Source: Bacteroidota bacterium (lineage in GTDB: Bacteria; Bacteroidota; Ignavibacteria; UBA10030; UBA6906). Taken from it: a stretch of DNA of 64,000 bases. The translations under genes and the position numbers were made by a program. Below the pieces are notes generated by a model. That model was given only the letters and a program-made list of their open reading frames with translations, did no database searches and was not told where the DNA came from. Shown here in pieces: positions 40,001 through 49,059 of this stretch; the stretch's first letter is position 1; each line of letters begins with the position of its first letter. The DNA lies in the NCBI GenBank assembly GCA_030835135.1, contig JAUQWO010000071.1, positions 49,867 through 113,866 of the forward strand, written 5' to 3'.

Positions 40001-41060
40001 CACCCAGCCAGTCGGCCACGACCGACGACGCCTCGGCTGCCAGAGCAAGCTGTTCATTCTTCCGGTTCCAGCGCTTCAGATACGACTGCGACGTGAGCGA
40101 TCCGGCAGAGTGGTTTGTCAGGAGGAACTCGCCCTTGTATCGCGGGAGATGGGCATGGGCCGTGGCGCCGACATCATCGAAGAACCGTGATGCGGGGGCC
40201 GAAAGCACGCGTACCGGACCGGGACCTGCGATGCTTTTGTCCACCCACTGCACGGTCTCCTCGCCCGGTGCCCCGCCGATGTCGCCCGTGCCGAAGTACA
40301 TGTAGTCGGCGACGACGCCGGACTTCACGCCGTTCTCACGGAGCCGCGCGCGCCAGGTCGGGCTCGTGCTGAGATTCTCCTTCACCGTGCCGACATACTC
40401 GCCGGGGTTCAGTGCCGCGATGATCGACGAACCATCCGTCCCCTCCCAGAGGCCGAAGTTGAACGGCACGCCCACGGCAGAACCCCACGTGAGCTTCTGG
40501 GTCGAGAAGCCCTTCAGGCCGGCATGCGTGAAGATCGAGGGCATCGATGCCGGGAACCCGAAGCAATCGGGCACCATGTATTCGTTGCTCGTCTTGCCGA
40601 ATTCCTGACGGAAGAACCTGTTGCCATAGAGGATGTTCCTGATGAGCGATTCTGCCGAGGGGACCAACGCGTCGGCTTCCTCGAGCGACGATCCGGCGGG
40701 GAACCACCGCCCCGCCGCGACGTACGATTTCACGCGTGCATACTCGGCAGGATAGTATTCCTTCATCATGATGTACCGGTTGGCGCCGGTGAAATTGAAG
40801 ACATAGCCTGGGTACTTGTCCAGCAGCCGGAAGTTGTCCACCATCGTCGCGTAGATGTACTTGCGGATGGTCGTCTCGTAATCCCAGCGCCACTGGGTAT
40901 CGAGATGGCTGTACCCCATAGTATAGAGCGTGGTGTCCCTGGTCAGGTCACCCGGGGCCGCGCCGGTCGACCCGGCCACGGTGGAAGATTGTGCTGAGAC
41001 GGAGGTCCAGCTCACGAACAGCAGGATGAGCAGACGCGGGAGCAGGTGCAAAATGTTCAT
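37053..41060 (-). CDS. Secreted GH38 alpha-mannosidase with C-terminal chitobiase/FN3-like and discoidin (F5/8 type C) modules
   Basis: Signal peptide; TLYTMGYSHLDTQWRWDYETTIRKY (GH38 N-terminal motif), long mannosidase body, CHB_HEX_C-like IYYSVDGTVPTERSTRYTAPV, terminal discoidin-like ...GRYVRITAKNVGTCPPWHPGAGGKAWIFADEIIIE. Confidence 0.92.
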   Translation of the reverse strand: MNILHLLPRLLILLFVSWTSVSAQSSTVAGSTGAAPGDLTRDTTLYTMGYSHLDTQWRWDYETTIRKYIYATMVDNFRLLDKYPGYVFNFTGANRYIMMKEYYPAEYARVKSYVAAGRWFPAGSSLEEADALVPSAESLIRNILYGNRFFRQEFGKTSNEYMVPDCFGFPASMPSIFTHAGLKGFSTQKLTWGSAVGVPFNFGLWEGTDGSSIIAALNPGEYVGTVKENLSTSPTWRARLRENGVKSGVVADYMYFGTGDIGGAPGEETVQWVDKSIAGPGPVRVLSAPASRFFDDVGATAHAHLPRYKGEFLLTNHSAGSLTSQSYLKRWNRKNEQLALAAEASSVVADWLGGVPYPAEQYREAWRLVIGAQFHDVLAGTCTPRAYEYSWNDEALALKQFAGGTIDAVGAVARGMNTETKGIPVIVFNALAIPREDLVEATITLPASAPAHVRVYGPDAKEVPSQIVASNGVARTIVFAARVPSMGFSVYEVRPSATPCTMQTGLHVNAGAVENHRYKVTLNAAGDVASIFDKKVNKELLAAPHRLEFRYERPQEWPAWNMDWEDRQRPALGFVDGTPTVRVVEHGPVRVSLEVAREARGSRFTQLICLATGGSGDRVEFKTRIHWFTPTSSLKASFPLSASNALATYNTGAGTIQRGNNDPKKFEVPSHQWLDVTDNSGEYGVAILEDSKFGSDKPSDNTVRLTLLFTPGVRGGYRDQATQDFGIHDMVYAVAGHQGDWRTGATHWQAARLNQPLLPFQAPRHKGPLGKTMAFLSVNDAAVSVVALKRAEDEDAVIVRLLETTGKPAKNVRITFASGIMGAREVNGQEQTIGQARMERGALVCDLGADQLRAFAVSLKQPKAALALPVSRSLALPYNADVMSMKGKKDDGQVGRAGASFPAELMPAKLTSGGIGFTLASGTPGKLNAVVCRGQSLDIPAGEFNRLYLLAASAQGGETVSFLVDGKPSRVKIGSWSGFVGQWDNRIWDGFVKKETDYTWDGIVYEGLTPGYVTPGTVAWHTTHRHLAGGEDDPYAFTYLHRVAIELPRGTRKVTLPSSESIMVLAATAAQNENDLTVAAAALHDTLNIPAEEYARFQMTPKPRFIPEGCIVDAGAQISIATRDANTDIYYSVDGTVPTERSTRYTAPVRIERTTTVSAIAVERGKNPSTPVTTKFYTAYPIVGAAYQSHYSPKYRGAGDSTFIDGMRGSPAYANPAWQAFEGEDIAVVLDLGTVRPVHAVTVGCLSENGSWIFYPVSISVAVSTDGTTYGKEVTRELGVPAAATDGGIQDIPVQVGGVQGRYVRITAKNVGTCPPWHPGAGGKAWIFADEIIIE

Positions 41061-41476
41061 GGGACTCGCATGATATGGTGGATCCGGATCGCCGGAACTG
41101 ATCGCTGTCGGTTCAGGAGGAAACCGACGGGAGGGGACGGACCGTCCCGGTCAGTGTAATGTACCACTGTGGGGGGTGTGATTCAATGGGCGGCGTTTCA
41201 TTGGAGAGCAGCATGGACCCCTCGATATTCTCGTGCAAGAGGTGTATCTTGAGGTTTCTGCGGTTCACTGTCGCGTCGAAACGGCGGGTGAGTGATGCAC
41301 GATCATATGACGATCCCCTGTTCTTCTGGCAGCGGCAGTGCCGCCCGGGTGGCCGGGATCCAGCGGCAGCTTGCAGGCACATCTCTGGTATCCTAAGACT
41401 TCCGGGCAGGGTATCACCGTACGAAGATCCTGAGCCCGAGCAACCGCACACTTCATACGACAGGAATACCCCACGC

Positions 41477-42400
41477 ATGACCGCATCTCAGACCGGAATG
41501 GGATCACCCGTTCGCTTTGCATGGTTGTCGATCGCCGCGGCGATCACCACGATCACACTGAAATCGATCGCGTATTTCCTGACGGGCTCGGTGGGCCTCC
41601 TGTCGGACACGCTCGAATCGTTCGTCAATCTCGCCGGCGCGGTGATCGCACTGGCAATGTTGACCATTGCGTCGCGTCCGGCGGATGACGATCACACCTA
41701 CGGCCATAGCAAGGCCGAATACTTCTCGAGTGGCGCGGAAGGCATCCTGATCCTGATCGCCGCTGCAAGCATCGCTGCGGCGGCCATCCCGAGGATCATC
41801 GCGCCTCAACCGCTTGAACAGGTGTGGATCGGCCTTGCCGTTTCCGTCGTTGCGTCCCTCGTGAATCTTGTCGTCTCCCGGATGTTGCTCCAGGCATCGA
41901 AGAGATTCCATTCTATCACGCTCGAAGCGGATGCGCATCACCTGATGACCGACGTCTGGACTTCGGGAGGCGTACTGGTGGGGGTTGGTGCGGTGGTCCT
42001 GACCGGATGGAACGTCCTCGACCCGATCATTGCTCTGGTCGTGGCCGCCAATATCGTCTGGACCGGTGCAAAGATCGTCCGGTCGTCGGTGCTCGGACTT
42101 ATGGACACGGCGATCAACCAGGAGCATCAGGCCGCTCTACAGAAGGTCCTCACGTCCTACCTCGCACGCGGCGTGGTCGCCAGTGACCTCCGCACCCGGC
42201 AATCCGGAGCCGAACAGTTCATCGCCTTCCATGTGCGCATCCCTGGCGACTGGACGGTGACCCGCGGTCACGACCTTGTGGGCGAGATCGAACGCGATGT
42301 GCGCGCGGCGCTGCCCGGGGCCAGCGTGCTCATTCACATGGAACCCGCGATGGCAAATCCGGCCCACTCATCGCGAGACGATGTCCGCCACCACGGGTAG
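41477..42400 (+). CDS. Cation diffusion facilitator family transporter
   Basis: [52 protein letters not shown]... Start trimmed from 41159 to ATG 41477. Confidence 0.94.
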   Translation: MTASQTGMGSPVRFAWLSIAAAITTITLKSIAYFLTGSVGLLSDTLESFVNLAGAVIALAMLTIASRPADDDHTYGHSKAEYFSSGAEGILILIAAASIAAAAIPRIIAPQPLEQVWIGLAVSVVASLVNLVVSRMLLQASKRFHSITLEADAHHLMTDVWTSGGVLVGVGAVVLTGWNVLDPIIALVVAANIVWTGAKIVRSSVLGLMDTAINQEHQAALQKVLTSYLARGVVASDLRTRQSGAEQFIAFHVRIPGDWTVTRGHDLVGEIERDVRAALPGASVLIHMEPAMANPAHSSRDDVRHHG

Positions 42401-43339
42401 ATGGTCCGAGATGTATCCAGGTCCGCGCCGCGCATCGAGGATCGCATGCCAGCGGACCTGTGCAGCATCATTCACGAAGATGAAATCGATCCGTTCACGC
42501 GGGATATCGGAGATGAACGGAAAGCCCGTGTAGGTCACACCGGGTCCTTCATGCGGCATGAGCGAGCGCGACAGGGCGTCATTGAAATACGGTGGCGGTC
42601 CGGCCCGCGAGACCAGGATGCTGTAGCACGAATCCTTCGCTCCTGCATTGAAGTCGCCGGTCAGTACGAAGGGCACCGTGCCGGCAATGGCACGGATCTT
42701 CTCGCGGATGAGTGCTGCGCTCTGCTCCCGCGCCTCCACACCCTGATGATCGAAGTGTGTATTGAAGACGTAGACCTCCGCGCGGGCAAGCGAATCGAAG
42801 AGTCTGACCCATGTCACGATACGCGGCAGCGCTGCATCCCATCCTTTGGAGGGCACCTCCGGCGTGGGCGACAGCCAGAACGTTCCCGCGTCCCGACATG
42901 CGAACCGGGACATCCGGAAATAGATCGCTGCATACTCTCCCTGCTCCTTCCCGTCATCCCTCCCCACACCCCGTACATCACATCCGATCAAACCATCCTT
43001 CAGAAAGCCAACCTGGTGTTTCAGTCCTTCCTGGATGCACAGCACATCCGGGTTGCGCGACGCGACGAATGAGAGCAGTTCATCTCTGCGCTTAGGCCAG
43101 GCATGGACACCGTCGCCAGGATTGTCGTACCGTATGTTCCATGTCATGACCCGCACCGGTGCAACAACCGTGTCCCTTTCCGGGTCCGTGGAGGACGCAT
43201 CTCCCCTGGCCTCTGCCGATGGAGGGGTGCCGGACGCAGCCAGGACCGCGCTCGGGACCAACAGCAAAGAGACGACGATGACCATGACACAGTACAGGAA
43301 CAGGAGCAGATGTTGCACGTGATTCCTCCTTGGAGACAT
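42368..43339 (-). CDS. Endonuclease/exonuclease/phosphatase family protein
   Basis: [44 protein letters not shown]...[14 protein letters not shown]...[11 protein letters not shown]. Confidence 0.93.
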   Translation of the reverse strand: MSPRRNHVQHLLLFLYCVMVIVVSLLLVPSAVLAASGTPPSAEARGDASSTDPERDTVVAPVRVMTWNIRYDNPGDGVHAWPKRRDELLSFVASRNPDVLCIQEGLKHQVGFLKDGLIGCDVRGVGRDDGKEQGEYAAIYFRMSRFACRDAGTFWLSPTPEVPSKGWDAALPRIVTWVRLFDSLARAEVYVFNTHFDHQGVEAREQSAALIREKIRAIAGTVPFVLTGDFNAGAKDSCYSILVSRAGPPPYFNDALSRSLMPHEGPGVTYTGFPFISDIPRERIDFIFVNDAAQVRWHAILDARRGPGYISDHLPVVADIVSR

Positions 43340-43439
43340 GAGCGGATGATCAAGGATCCGAACAGGTGCACCGGGTGGATGTAACCGAACACTCCTCCCG
43401 GCTTCGCGGCGCCGGATATATACTATCCATTCTCTTCCC

Positions 43440-43496
43440 GACAGTCAAGAACGCTGCATGCCATGCAGGAATACGGCATGCAGCGCATCCACTGTC
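43440..43496. repeat. Long inverted repeat upstream of kdp locus
   Basis: GACAGT-(6)-CGCTGCATGCC-(12)-GGCATGCAGCG-(5)-ACTGTC; inner 11-bp and outer 6-bp arms perfect. Confidence 0.8.
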
Positions 43497-43665
43497 AGCC
43501 ATCGCCCGCCTCTCCGGATGGGGCGTGCCACGCACCTGCGCCGTGACGAGACCCCTCCGGATCCTGATCACTTGTCTTCACGTGCCGGCGCCCTTCTCCC
43601 CGGAATCTTTACCACTTCCATATGCCCGTTCCCCTACTCCTTACCCCCCCGCGATTGATGCGCAG

Positions 43666-43692
43666 GCCGGGGTTCACCACATTGGTCCCGGC
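43666..43692 (+). promoter_or_regulatory. Hairpin in the kdpC leader
   Basis: GCCGGG ... ACC-acatt-GGT CCCGGC, ending 26 nt before ATG 43719 and just upstream of GAGGAGG. Confidence 0.4.
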
Positions 43693-43718
43693 ATAGCAGA
43701 GGAGGCACCGCACATATC

Positions 43719-44312
43719 ATGGTGGCAAAGCACACACGTACCGGTCTGGTGGTCCTGGTGATGTTCACCGTCATCACGGGCGTGATCTATCCGGTCATGG
43801 TCACCGCCGTCGCGCAGCTCACGTTCTCTCACGAGGCGAACGGAAGCATCATCATCAGGGATGGCACGGCAGTCGGCTCAGCGCTGATCGGCCAGCCGTT
43901 CGACTCCCCCGGGTATTTCTGGTCGCGGCCGTCAGCAACCGCGCCGTTCCCTTACAACGCGGCCGCATCAGGCGGATCAAACCTCAGTTCTATGAACCCC
44001 GCCCTGGTGGAACGCGTGCATCATGCCGTCGCACGGATCAGAAGTGCCGACACCACGATGCACCAGCCGGTCCCTGTCGATCTCGTCACTGCCTCGGGAA
44101 GCGGACTCGATCCGCACATCAGCCCCGATGCAGCCCGTGTGCAGGTCCCGCGCATCGCAAGGGAACACGGCATCTCCTCCGGCCTTCTCTACGCACTTGT
44201 CGACCACCATACGGAACGCCCGCTTTTCGGGTTCTTCGGTGCACCGCGCGTGAACGTCCTGCTCCTGAACCTCGACCTCGATGGGCTCCGCCAGACGGGA
44301 GGGACACGCTGA
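43719..44312 (+). CDS. kdpC: Potassium-transporting ATPase subunit C
   Basis: VVLVMFTVITGVIYPVMVTAVAQLTF...ALIGQPFDSPGYFWSRPSAT...AASGGSNLSSMNPAL...VPVDLVTASGSGLDPHISPDAA. Confidence 0.97.
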   Translation: MVAKHTRTGLVVLVMFTVITGVIYPVMVTAVAQLTFSHEANGSIIIRDGTAVGSALIGQPFDSPGYFWSRPSATAPFPYNAAASGGSNLSSMNPALVERVHHAVARIRSADTTMHQPVPVDLVTASGSGLDPHISPDAARVQVPRIAREHGISSGLLYALVDHHTERPLFGFFGAPRVNVLLLNLDLDGLRQTGGTR

Positions 44313-44422
44313 TGCAGGACCTGCTTTGTATCGGTATTGCCGTGGCATTCTTCGGATCGACCGCACTCCTCGTCGCCCTGTGCGATGTCCTTGCTCACAA
44401 CAGACAACGGGGCCGACAATGA
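44312..44422 (+). CDS. 36-aa single-TM micro-protein between kdpC and kdpF
   Basis: Manual translation MQDLLCIGIAVAFFGSTALLVALCDVLAHNRQRGRQ*; start overlaps kdpC stop (TGATG), stop overlaps kdpF start (ATGA). Confidence 0.65.
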   Translation: MQDLLCIGIAVAFFGSTALLVALCDVLAHNRQRGRQ

Positions 44423-44511
44423 GCTTCATTGCACTCATGACCGGCGTGCTCGCCGCGGTCCTCCTCGTGTATCTCTTCATCGCCCTCTTGTGGCCGGAGC
44501 GTTTCGAATGA
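44419..44511 (+). CDS. kdpF: K+-transporting ATPase subunit F
   Basis: [30 protein letters not shown] - short hydrophobic peptide ending in PERF, just before kdpA. Confidence 0.85.
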   Translation: MSFIALMTGVLAAVLLVYLFIALLWPERFE

Positions 44512-46244
44512 CGATCGCCGGTGCCGTGCAGCTCACGGCCTTCCTCCTCGTCCTCCTTGCCACCGTCAGACCCCTCGGACGCTACATGGCCCGGGTCTAT
44601 GGGGGCGAGCGGACATTCCTCCACCCGCTCATCGGGCCGATCGAACGGCTCATGCATCGGTTCGCCGGCATCCGGCCGGACGATGAGTTCGGATGGAAAG
44701 AGAATGCCATCGCCATGCTGATCTTCAATGCGCTCGGGTTCATCGTGGTGTATGTCCTTCAACGCACCCAGGGAATGCTGCCATTCGATCCAGGTAGGTT
44801 TCCCGGTGTCCCGCCCGATCTGGCGTTCAATACCGCGGTCAGTTTCGTCAGCAACACAAACTGGCAGGCGTATGGGGGCGAAACCACCATGAGCCATCTG
44901 ACACAGATGCTCGGCCTCACGGTCCAGAATTTCGTCTCCGCAGCCACCGGCATGGCGGTCCTCGTGCTGTTCATCCGGGGGATCGCGCGGCACTCTGCGC
45001 ACACGCTGGGCAGTTTCTGGGTCGATCTGATACGGAGCGTGCTCTACATCCTGCTGCCGCTGTCGGTGATCCTGTCCCTCGGACTGGTCTCGCAAGGCGT
45101 CGTACAGACCTTCGACGGCACACGGACGATCCCCTTTCTCGATCGCGTGGTGGATGCCGGGGGTGCGGACGTCCCTTCTCAGGCGATCGCGGTGGGTCCG
45201 GTCGCATCCCAGATCGCGATCAAGCAGCTCGGTACGAATGGCGGAGGATTCTTCAACACGAACGCTGCGCATCCGTTCGAGAATCCGACACCCGTGTCGA
45301 ACTCCCTCGAACTGCTCGCGATCCTTCTGATCCCGGCCGCGCTTTGCTACACGTTCGGCGTCATGGTGGGAGACACGCGCGAAGGGTGGGCGATCCTCGC
45401 CGCGATGCTCGTGATCTTCATTCCCTTCGTGGTCCTGACCGCCGGAGCGGAGCAGGCAGGCGTTCCTTCCTACACCGGTGGGGGTGTCGGGATGCAGGCC
45501 TCCCCGGGGCAGCCCGGGGGCAACATGGAAGGAAAGGAGGTCCGGTTCGGCATCATGCAATCGGCATTGTGGGCGACGGCGACGACCGCGGCCTCCAATG
45601 GGTCCGTGAATGCGATGCACGACTCCTTCACACCCATGGGCGGGTTCGTTACGCTGGTCATGATGCAACTCGGGGAAGTGGTCTTTGGTGGCGTGGGTTC
45701 CGGCCTGTACGGGATGCTCGTGTTCGTGATCGTCGCCGTCTTCGTGGCTGGCCTGCTCGTGGGAAGGACACCGGAATATCTCGGCCACAAGATCGAACCG
45801 TACGATATGAAGATGGCCTCGCTTCTGATCCTCATCATGCCGCTGCTTGTGCTTGGCGGTACGGCCCTCGGTGTGGCGCTGGAGGCGGGGCGATCCTCGA
45901 TCACCAACCCGGGCCCCCACGGGTTCAGCCAGGTCCTCTATGCATTCACCTCGACGGGCAACAACAACGGGAGCGCGTTCGCCGGACTCGCCGCGAACAC
46001 GCCCTTCTATAATGTCGCCGGCGGCATTGCGATGCTCGTGAGCCGGTATTGGCTCGCCATCCCTGCCCTTGCCCTCGCAGGGTCCCTCGCCGCCAAGAAA
46101 CGGATCCCGGCCTCCGAAGGGACGCTTCCCACGCACACAGCGCTCTTTGTGTCGTGGCTCGTGGCGATCGTCCTCATCGTTGGTGCACTGAATTTCATCC
46201 CGGCCCTCGCCCTCGGACCTCTCGTGGAGCATCTTCTCCTATGA
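44508..46244 (+). CDS. kdpA: Potassium-transporting ATPase subunit A
   Basis: [14 protein letters not shown]...[39 protein letters not shown]...[22 protein letters not shown]...[28 protein letters not shown]. Confidence 0.98.
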   Translation: MTIAGAVQLTAFLLVLLATVRPLGRYMARVYGGERTFLHPLIGPIERLMHRFAGIRPDDEFGWKENAIAMLIFNALGFIVVYVLQRTQGMLPFDPGRFPGVPPDLAFNTAVSFVSNTNWQAYGGETTMSHLTQMLGLTVQNFVSAATGMAVLVLFIRGIARHSAHTLGSFWVDLIRSVLYILLPLSVILSLGLVSQGVVQTFDGTRTIPFLDRVVDAGGADVPSQAIAVGPVASQIAIKQLGTNGGGFFNTNAAHPFENPTPVSNSLELLAILLIPAALCYTFGVMVGDTREGWAILAAMLVIFIPFVVLTAGAEQAGVPSYTGGGVGMQASPGQPGGNMEGKEVRFGIMQSALWATATTAASNGSVNAMHDSFTPMGGFVTLVMMQLGEVVFGGVGSGLYGMLVFVIVAVFVAGLLVGRTPEYLGHKIEPYDMKMASLLILIMPLLVLGGTALGVALEAGRSSITNPGPHGFSQVLYAFTSTGNNNGSAFAGLAANTPFYNVAGGIAMLVSRYWLAIPALALAGSLAAKKRIPASEGTLPTHTALFVSWLVAIVLIVGALNFIPALALGPLVEHLLL

Positions 46245-48298
46245 TGACCAGATACGCAACCGCCCTCCGTGACGCTCTGCGCAAAATGGACCCGCGGCAG
46301 ATGATCCGCAATCCGGTCATGTTCGTGGTCGAAATCGGAAGTGCCGTGACGACGATCCTCTGGGTGCAGGCCCTGACCGGTGCGGGTGAAGCGCCGGCGT
46401 GGTTCATCGGGGCCATCGCGTTCTGGCTCTGGATCACGGTCGTGTTCGCCAATGTCTCCGAAGCCATCGCGGAGGGGCGCGGGAAGGCGCAGGCAGCGGC
46501 GCTCCGAAGGTCCAGGGAGTGTGTCAAAGCCAGACGGCTCACCGGCACCACGCCCGGCGCAGGACACGAGGACGTCCTCGCGGGCGACCTGCATGCGGGG
46601 GACGTGGTCCTGGTGGCATCCGGGGACCTGATCCCGGCGGATGGCGAAGTGGTCGAGGGGATCGCGTCGGTGGATGAGAGCGCGATCACGGGAGAAAGCG
46701 CGCCGGTGATCCGCGAATCCGGCGGCGATCGGAGTGCGGTCACCGGTGGGACACGCGTCCTGTCCGACCAGCTCGTGGTCCGCATCACGAGTGAACCCGG
46801 AGGCGGGTTCCTCGACCGCATGATCGCGCTCATCGAAGGAGCGAAGCGGCAGAAGACCCCGAATGAGATCGCCCTGAACATCCTCCTTGCGGCGTTCACG
46901 ATCATCTTCCTCGTCGTGTGCGTGACCTTGCTCCCCTTCTCGGTCTTCAGCGTGCATGCGGCCGGACAGGGGACGCCCATCACGGTCAGCGTCCTCGTCG
47001 CACTGCTGGTCTGTCTCATCCCGACAACGATCGGCGGCCTCCTCTCCGCGATCGGCATCGCCGGCATGGACAGAATGATCAGGCACAATGTGATCGCCAC
47101 CTCCGGCCGGGCGATCGAAGCTGCCGGCGACGTGGATGTGCTGTTGCTCGACAAGACCGGGACGATCACGCTGGGCAATCGGATGGCCACGGAATTCTCA
47201 CCGGCACCGGGCGTCACGCCTGAGCGGCTCGCCGAGGCCGCACACATCTCCTCCATGGCCGACGAGACGCCGGAGGGGCGGTCGGTCGCGGTGCTGGCGA
47301 AGGAGCGGTACGGTCTGCGTGGACGCGGACTCCATGAAGCATCGATGCACTTCATCCCCTTCTCCGCCCAGACACGCATGAGTGGCGTGGACATCGCACA
47401 GGAAGGCTCGGCCGGTGTACGCCAGATCCGGAAAGGCGCATCGGATGCCGTGAAGGCGTTCGTCCAATCGGCCGGCGGGAGCATGCCCGCAGCGGTGGAA
47501 AGGACCATACAGGACATCAGCCGTCAGGGGGCAACGCCGCTGGTGGTCGCGGAGAACGCCGAGATCCTGGGTGTGATCCAACTCAAGGACATCGTCAAGG
47601 GCGGGATCAAGGAGCGGTTCGCCCGTCTCCGCAGCATGGGCATCCGTACGATCATGATCACCGGCGACAACCCTCTGACCGCGGCCGCGATCGCGGCGGA
47701 GGCGGGAGTGGACGACTTTCTTGCGGAGGCACGTCCGGAGGATAAACTCCAGCTGATCCGGGAACACCAGCGGGAAGGGAAACTCGTGGCAATGACCGGC
47801 GACGGCACGAATGACGCGCCGGCGCTCGCCCAGGCCGATGTGGCCGTCGCGATGAACACCGGCACCCAATCGGCGCGGGAGGCATCGAACATGATCGATC
47901 TGGACAGCAACCCGACCAAGCTGATGGAGATCGTGGAGATCGGCAAACAACTGCTCATGACGCGGGGGGCGCTGACGACATTCAGCATCGCGAACGATGT
48001 GGCCAAGTATTTCGCGATCATCCCCGCGGCATTCGCGACAACCTATCCCGCCCTGGGCATGCTGAACATCATGGGGTTGGGATCCCCTGCCAGTGCGATC
48101 CTCTCAGCCGTGATCTTCAACGCCCTCATCATCGTGGCCCTGATCCCCCTCGCACTGAAGGGCATCCGCTACGCCCCGATGAGTGCCGCAACGCTGTTGC
48201 GGCGGCATCTGTTGATCTATGGCGTGGGCGGACTGATCGCGCCGTTCATCGGGATCAAAGCCATCGACCTGCTCCTCACTTCGTTCGGTCTCGGATGA
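46241..48298 (+). CDS. kdpB: Potassium-transporting ATPase ATP-binding subunit B (P-type)
   Basis: [12 protein letters not shown]-type phosphorylation motif; [41 protein letters not shown]. Confidence 0.98.
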   Translation: MMTRYATALRDALRKMDPRQMIRNPVMFVVEIGSAVTTILWVQALTGAGEAPAWFIGAIAFWLWITVVFANVSEAIAEGRGKAQAAALRRSRECVKARRLTGTTPGAGHEDVLAGDLHAGDVVLVASGDLIPADGEVVEGIASVDESAITGESAPVIRESGGDRSAVTGGTRVLSDQLVVRITSEPGGGFLDRMIALIEGAKRQKTPNEIALNILLAAFTIIFLVVCVTLLPFSVFSVHAAGQGTPITVSVLVALLVCLIPTTIGGLLSAIGIAGMDRMIRHNVIATSGRAIEAAGDVDVLLLDKTGTITLGNRMATEFSPAPGVTPERLAEAAHISSMADETPEGRSVAVLAKERYGLRGRGLHEASMHFIPFSAQTRMSGVDIAQEGSAGVRQIRKGASDAVKAFVQSAGGSMPAAVERTIQDISRQGATPLVVAENAEILGVIQLKDIVKGGIKERFARLRSMGIRTIMITGDNPLTAAAIAAEAGVDDFLAEARPEDKLQLIREHQREGKLVAMTGDGTNDAPALAQADVAVAMNTGTQSAREASNMIDLDSNPTKLMEIVEIGKQLLMTRGALTTFSIANDVAKYFAIIPAAFATTYPALGMLNIMGLGSPASAILSAVIFNALIIVALIPLALKGIRYAPMSAATLLRRHLLIYGVGGLIAPFIGIKAIDLLLTSFGLG

Positions 48299-48366
48299 GC
48301 AAGCGGCGGATGCGACGGCAGAGATGCCTCAGGGGAGGGCTGCTGCCGCGTCCGCTCGTTCCGCGG

Positions 48367-49059
48367 TCATCCGATGAGACGGTACCCCACGCCGGCTTCC
48401 GTCACCAGAAGTCGCGGCATGGCCGGATCCGCTTCGATCTTCTTCCGGAGCTGCCCCACGAAGACCCTCAGGTACTGGGTCTCCTCTGCATAGGTCGGTC
48501 CCCAGATCGCACGGAGCAGATACGCATGGGTGAGCACCTTCCCGGGATTGCGCGCGAACAATTCGAGGAGCGAATACTCGGTCGGCGTCAGCTTGATCTG
48601 TTCACCCCGCACCCGCACCGTCCGCGCCGCGATATCCACCGCAAGGTCGCCGGACTCGAACACGCGTTGTTCCTCGCCGGAGAGCCGGTGGCGGAGCAGA
48701 GCACGGACGCGCGCAAGCAGCTCGCCGGTGCGGAATGGCTTTGTCAGGTAGTCGTCGGCCCCGCCGTCCAGCGCGCCAACGATGACATCTTCTGCCTCGC
48801 GCACGGAGAGGATGAGCACGGGCACCGACGACCAGGTGCGCACCTGCCTGAGCACATCGGTCCCATCCATGTCGGGAAGACCGAGGTCGAGGATGATGAC
48901 ATCGGGCCGGACCGTCGTCGCCTGTGCTACGCCCCCGGACCCCGTATCCGTAACGACGACCTTGAAGCCCTCCTCCTCGAGGGCACGCGTGAGCAGGCGG
49001 CGGATCTGGACCTCATCATCGATCACCAGGACCGTTGCCGGATGTGCGGGTGCGCTCAT
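48367..49059 (-). CDS. kdpE: KdpE OmpR-type response regulator
   Basis: VLVIDDEVQIRRLLTRALEEEGFKVV...DVIILDLGLPDMDG...IKLTPTEYSLLELFARNPGKVLTHAYLLRAIWGPTYAEETQYLRVFVGQLRKKIE. Confidence 0.96.
   Translation of the reverse strand: MSAPAHPATVLVIDDEVQIRRLLTRALEEEGFKVVVTDTGSGGVAQATTVRPDVIILDLGLPDMDGTDVLRQVRTWSSVPVLILSVREAEDVIVGALDGGADDYLTKPFRTGELLARVRALLRHRLSGEEQRVFESGDLAVDIAARTVRVRGEQIKLTPTEYSLLELFARNPGKVLTHAYLLRAIWGPTYAEETQYLRVFVGQLRKKIEADPAMPRLLVTEAGVGYRLIG

Noticed and set aside
41113-41478. 121-aa minus ORF in the GH38-CDF intergenic region
   Set aside because: Composition not protein-like and overlaps the inverted repeats; no homology recognised.
43340-43718. Possible ydaO/c-di-AMP riboswitch upstream of kdp
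   Set aside because: kdp genes can carry such leaders, but I could not match the conserved core motifs by eye; recorded only as a check to run, not as a feature.
43977-46232. 751-aa minus-strand ORF antisense to kdpC/kdpF/kdpA
   Set aside because: Low-complexity charged antisense translation opposite clear kdp genes; no signal or domain.
46195-47517. 440-aa minus-strand ORF antisense to kdpB
   Set aside because: Same codon-bias artefact; the kdpB frame is unambiguous.
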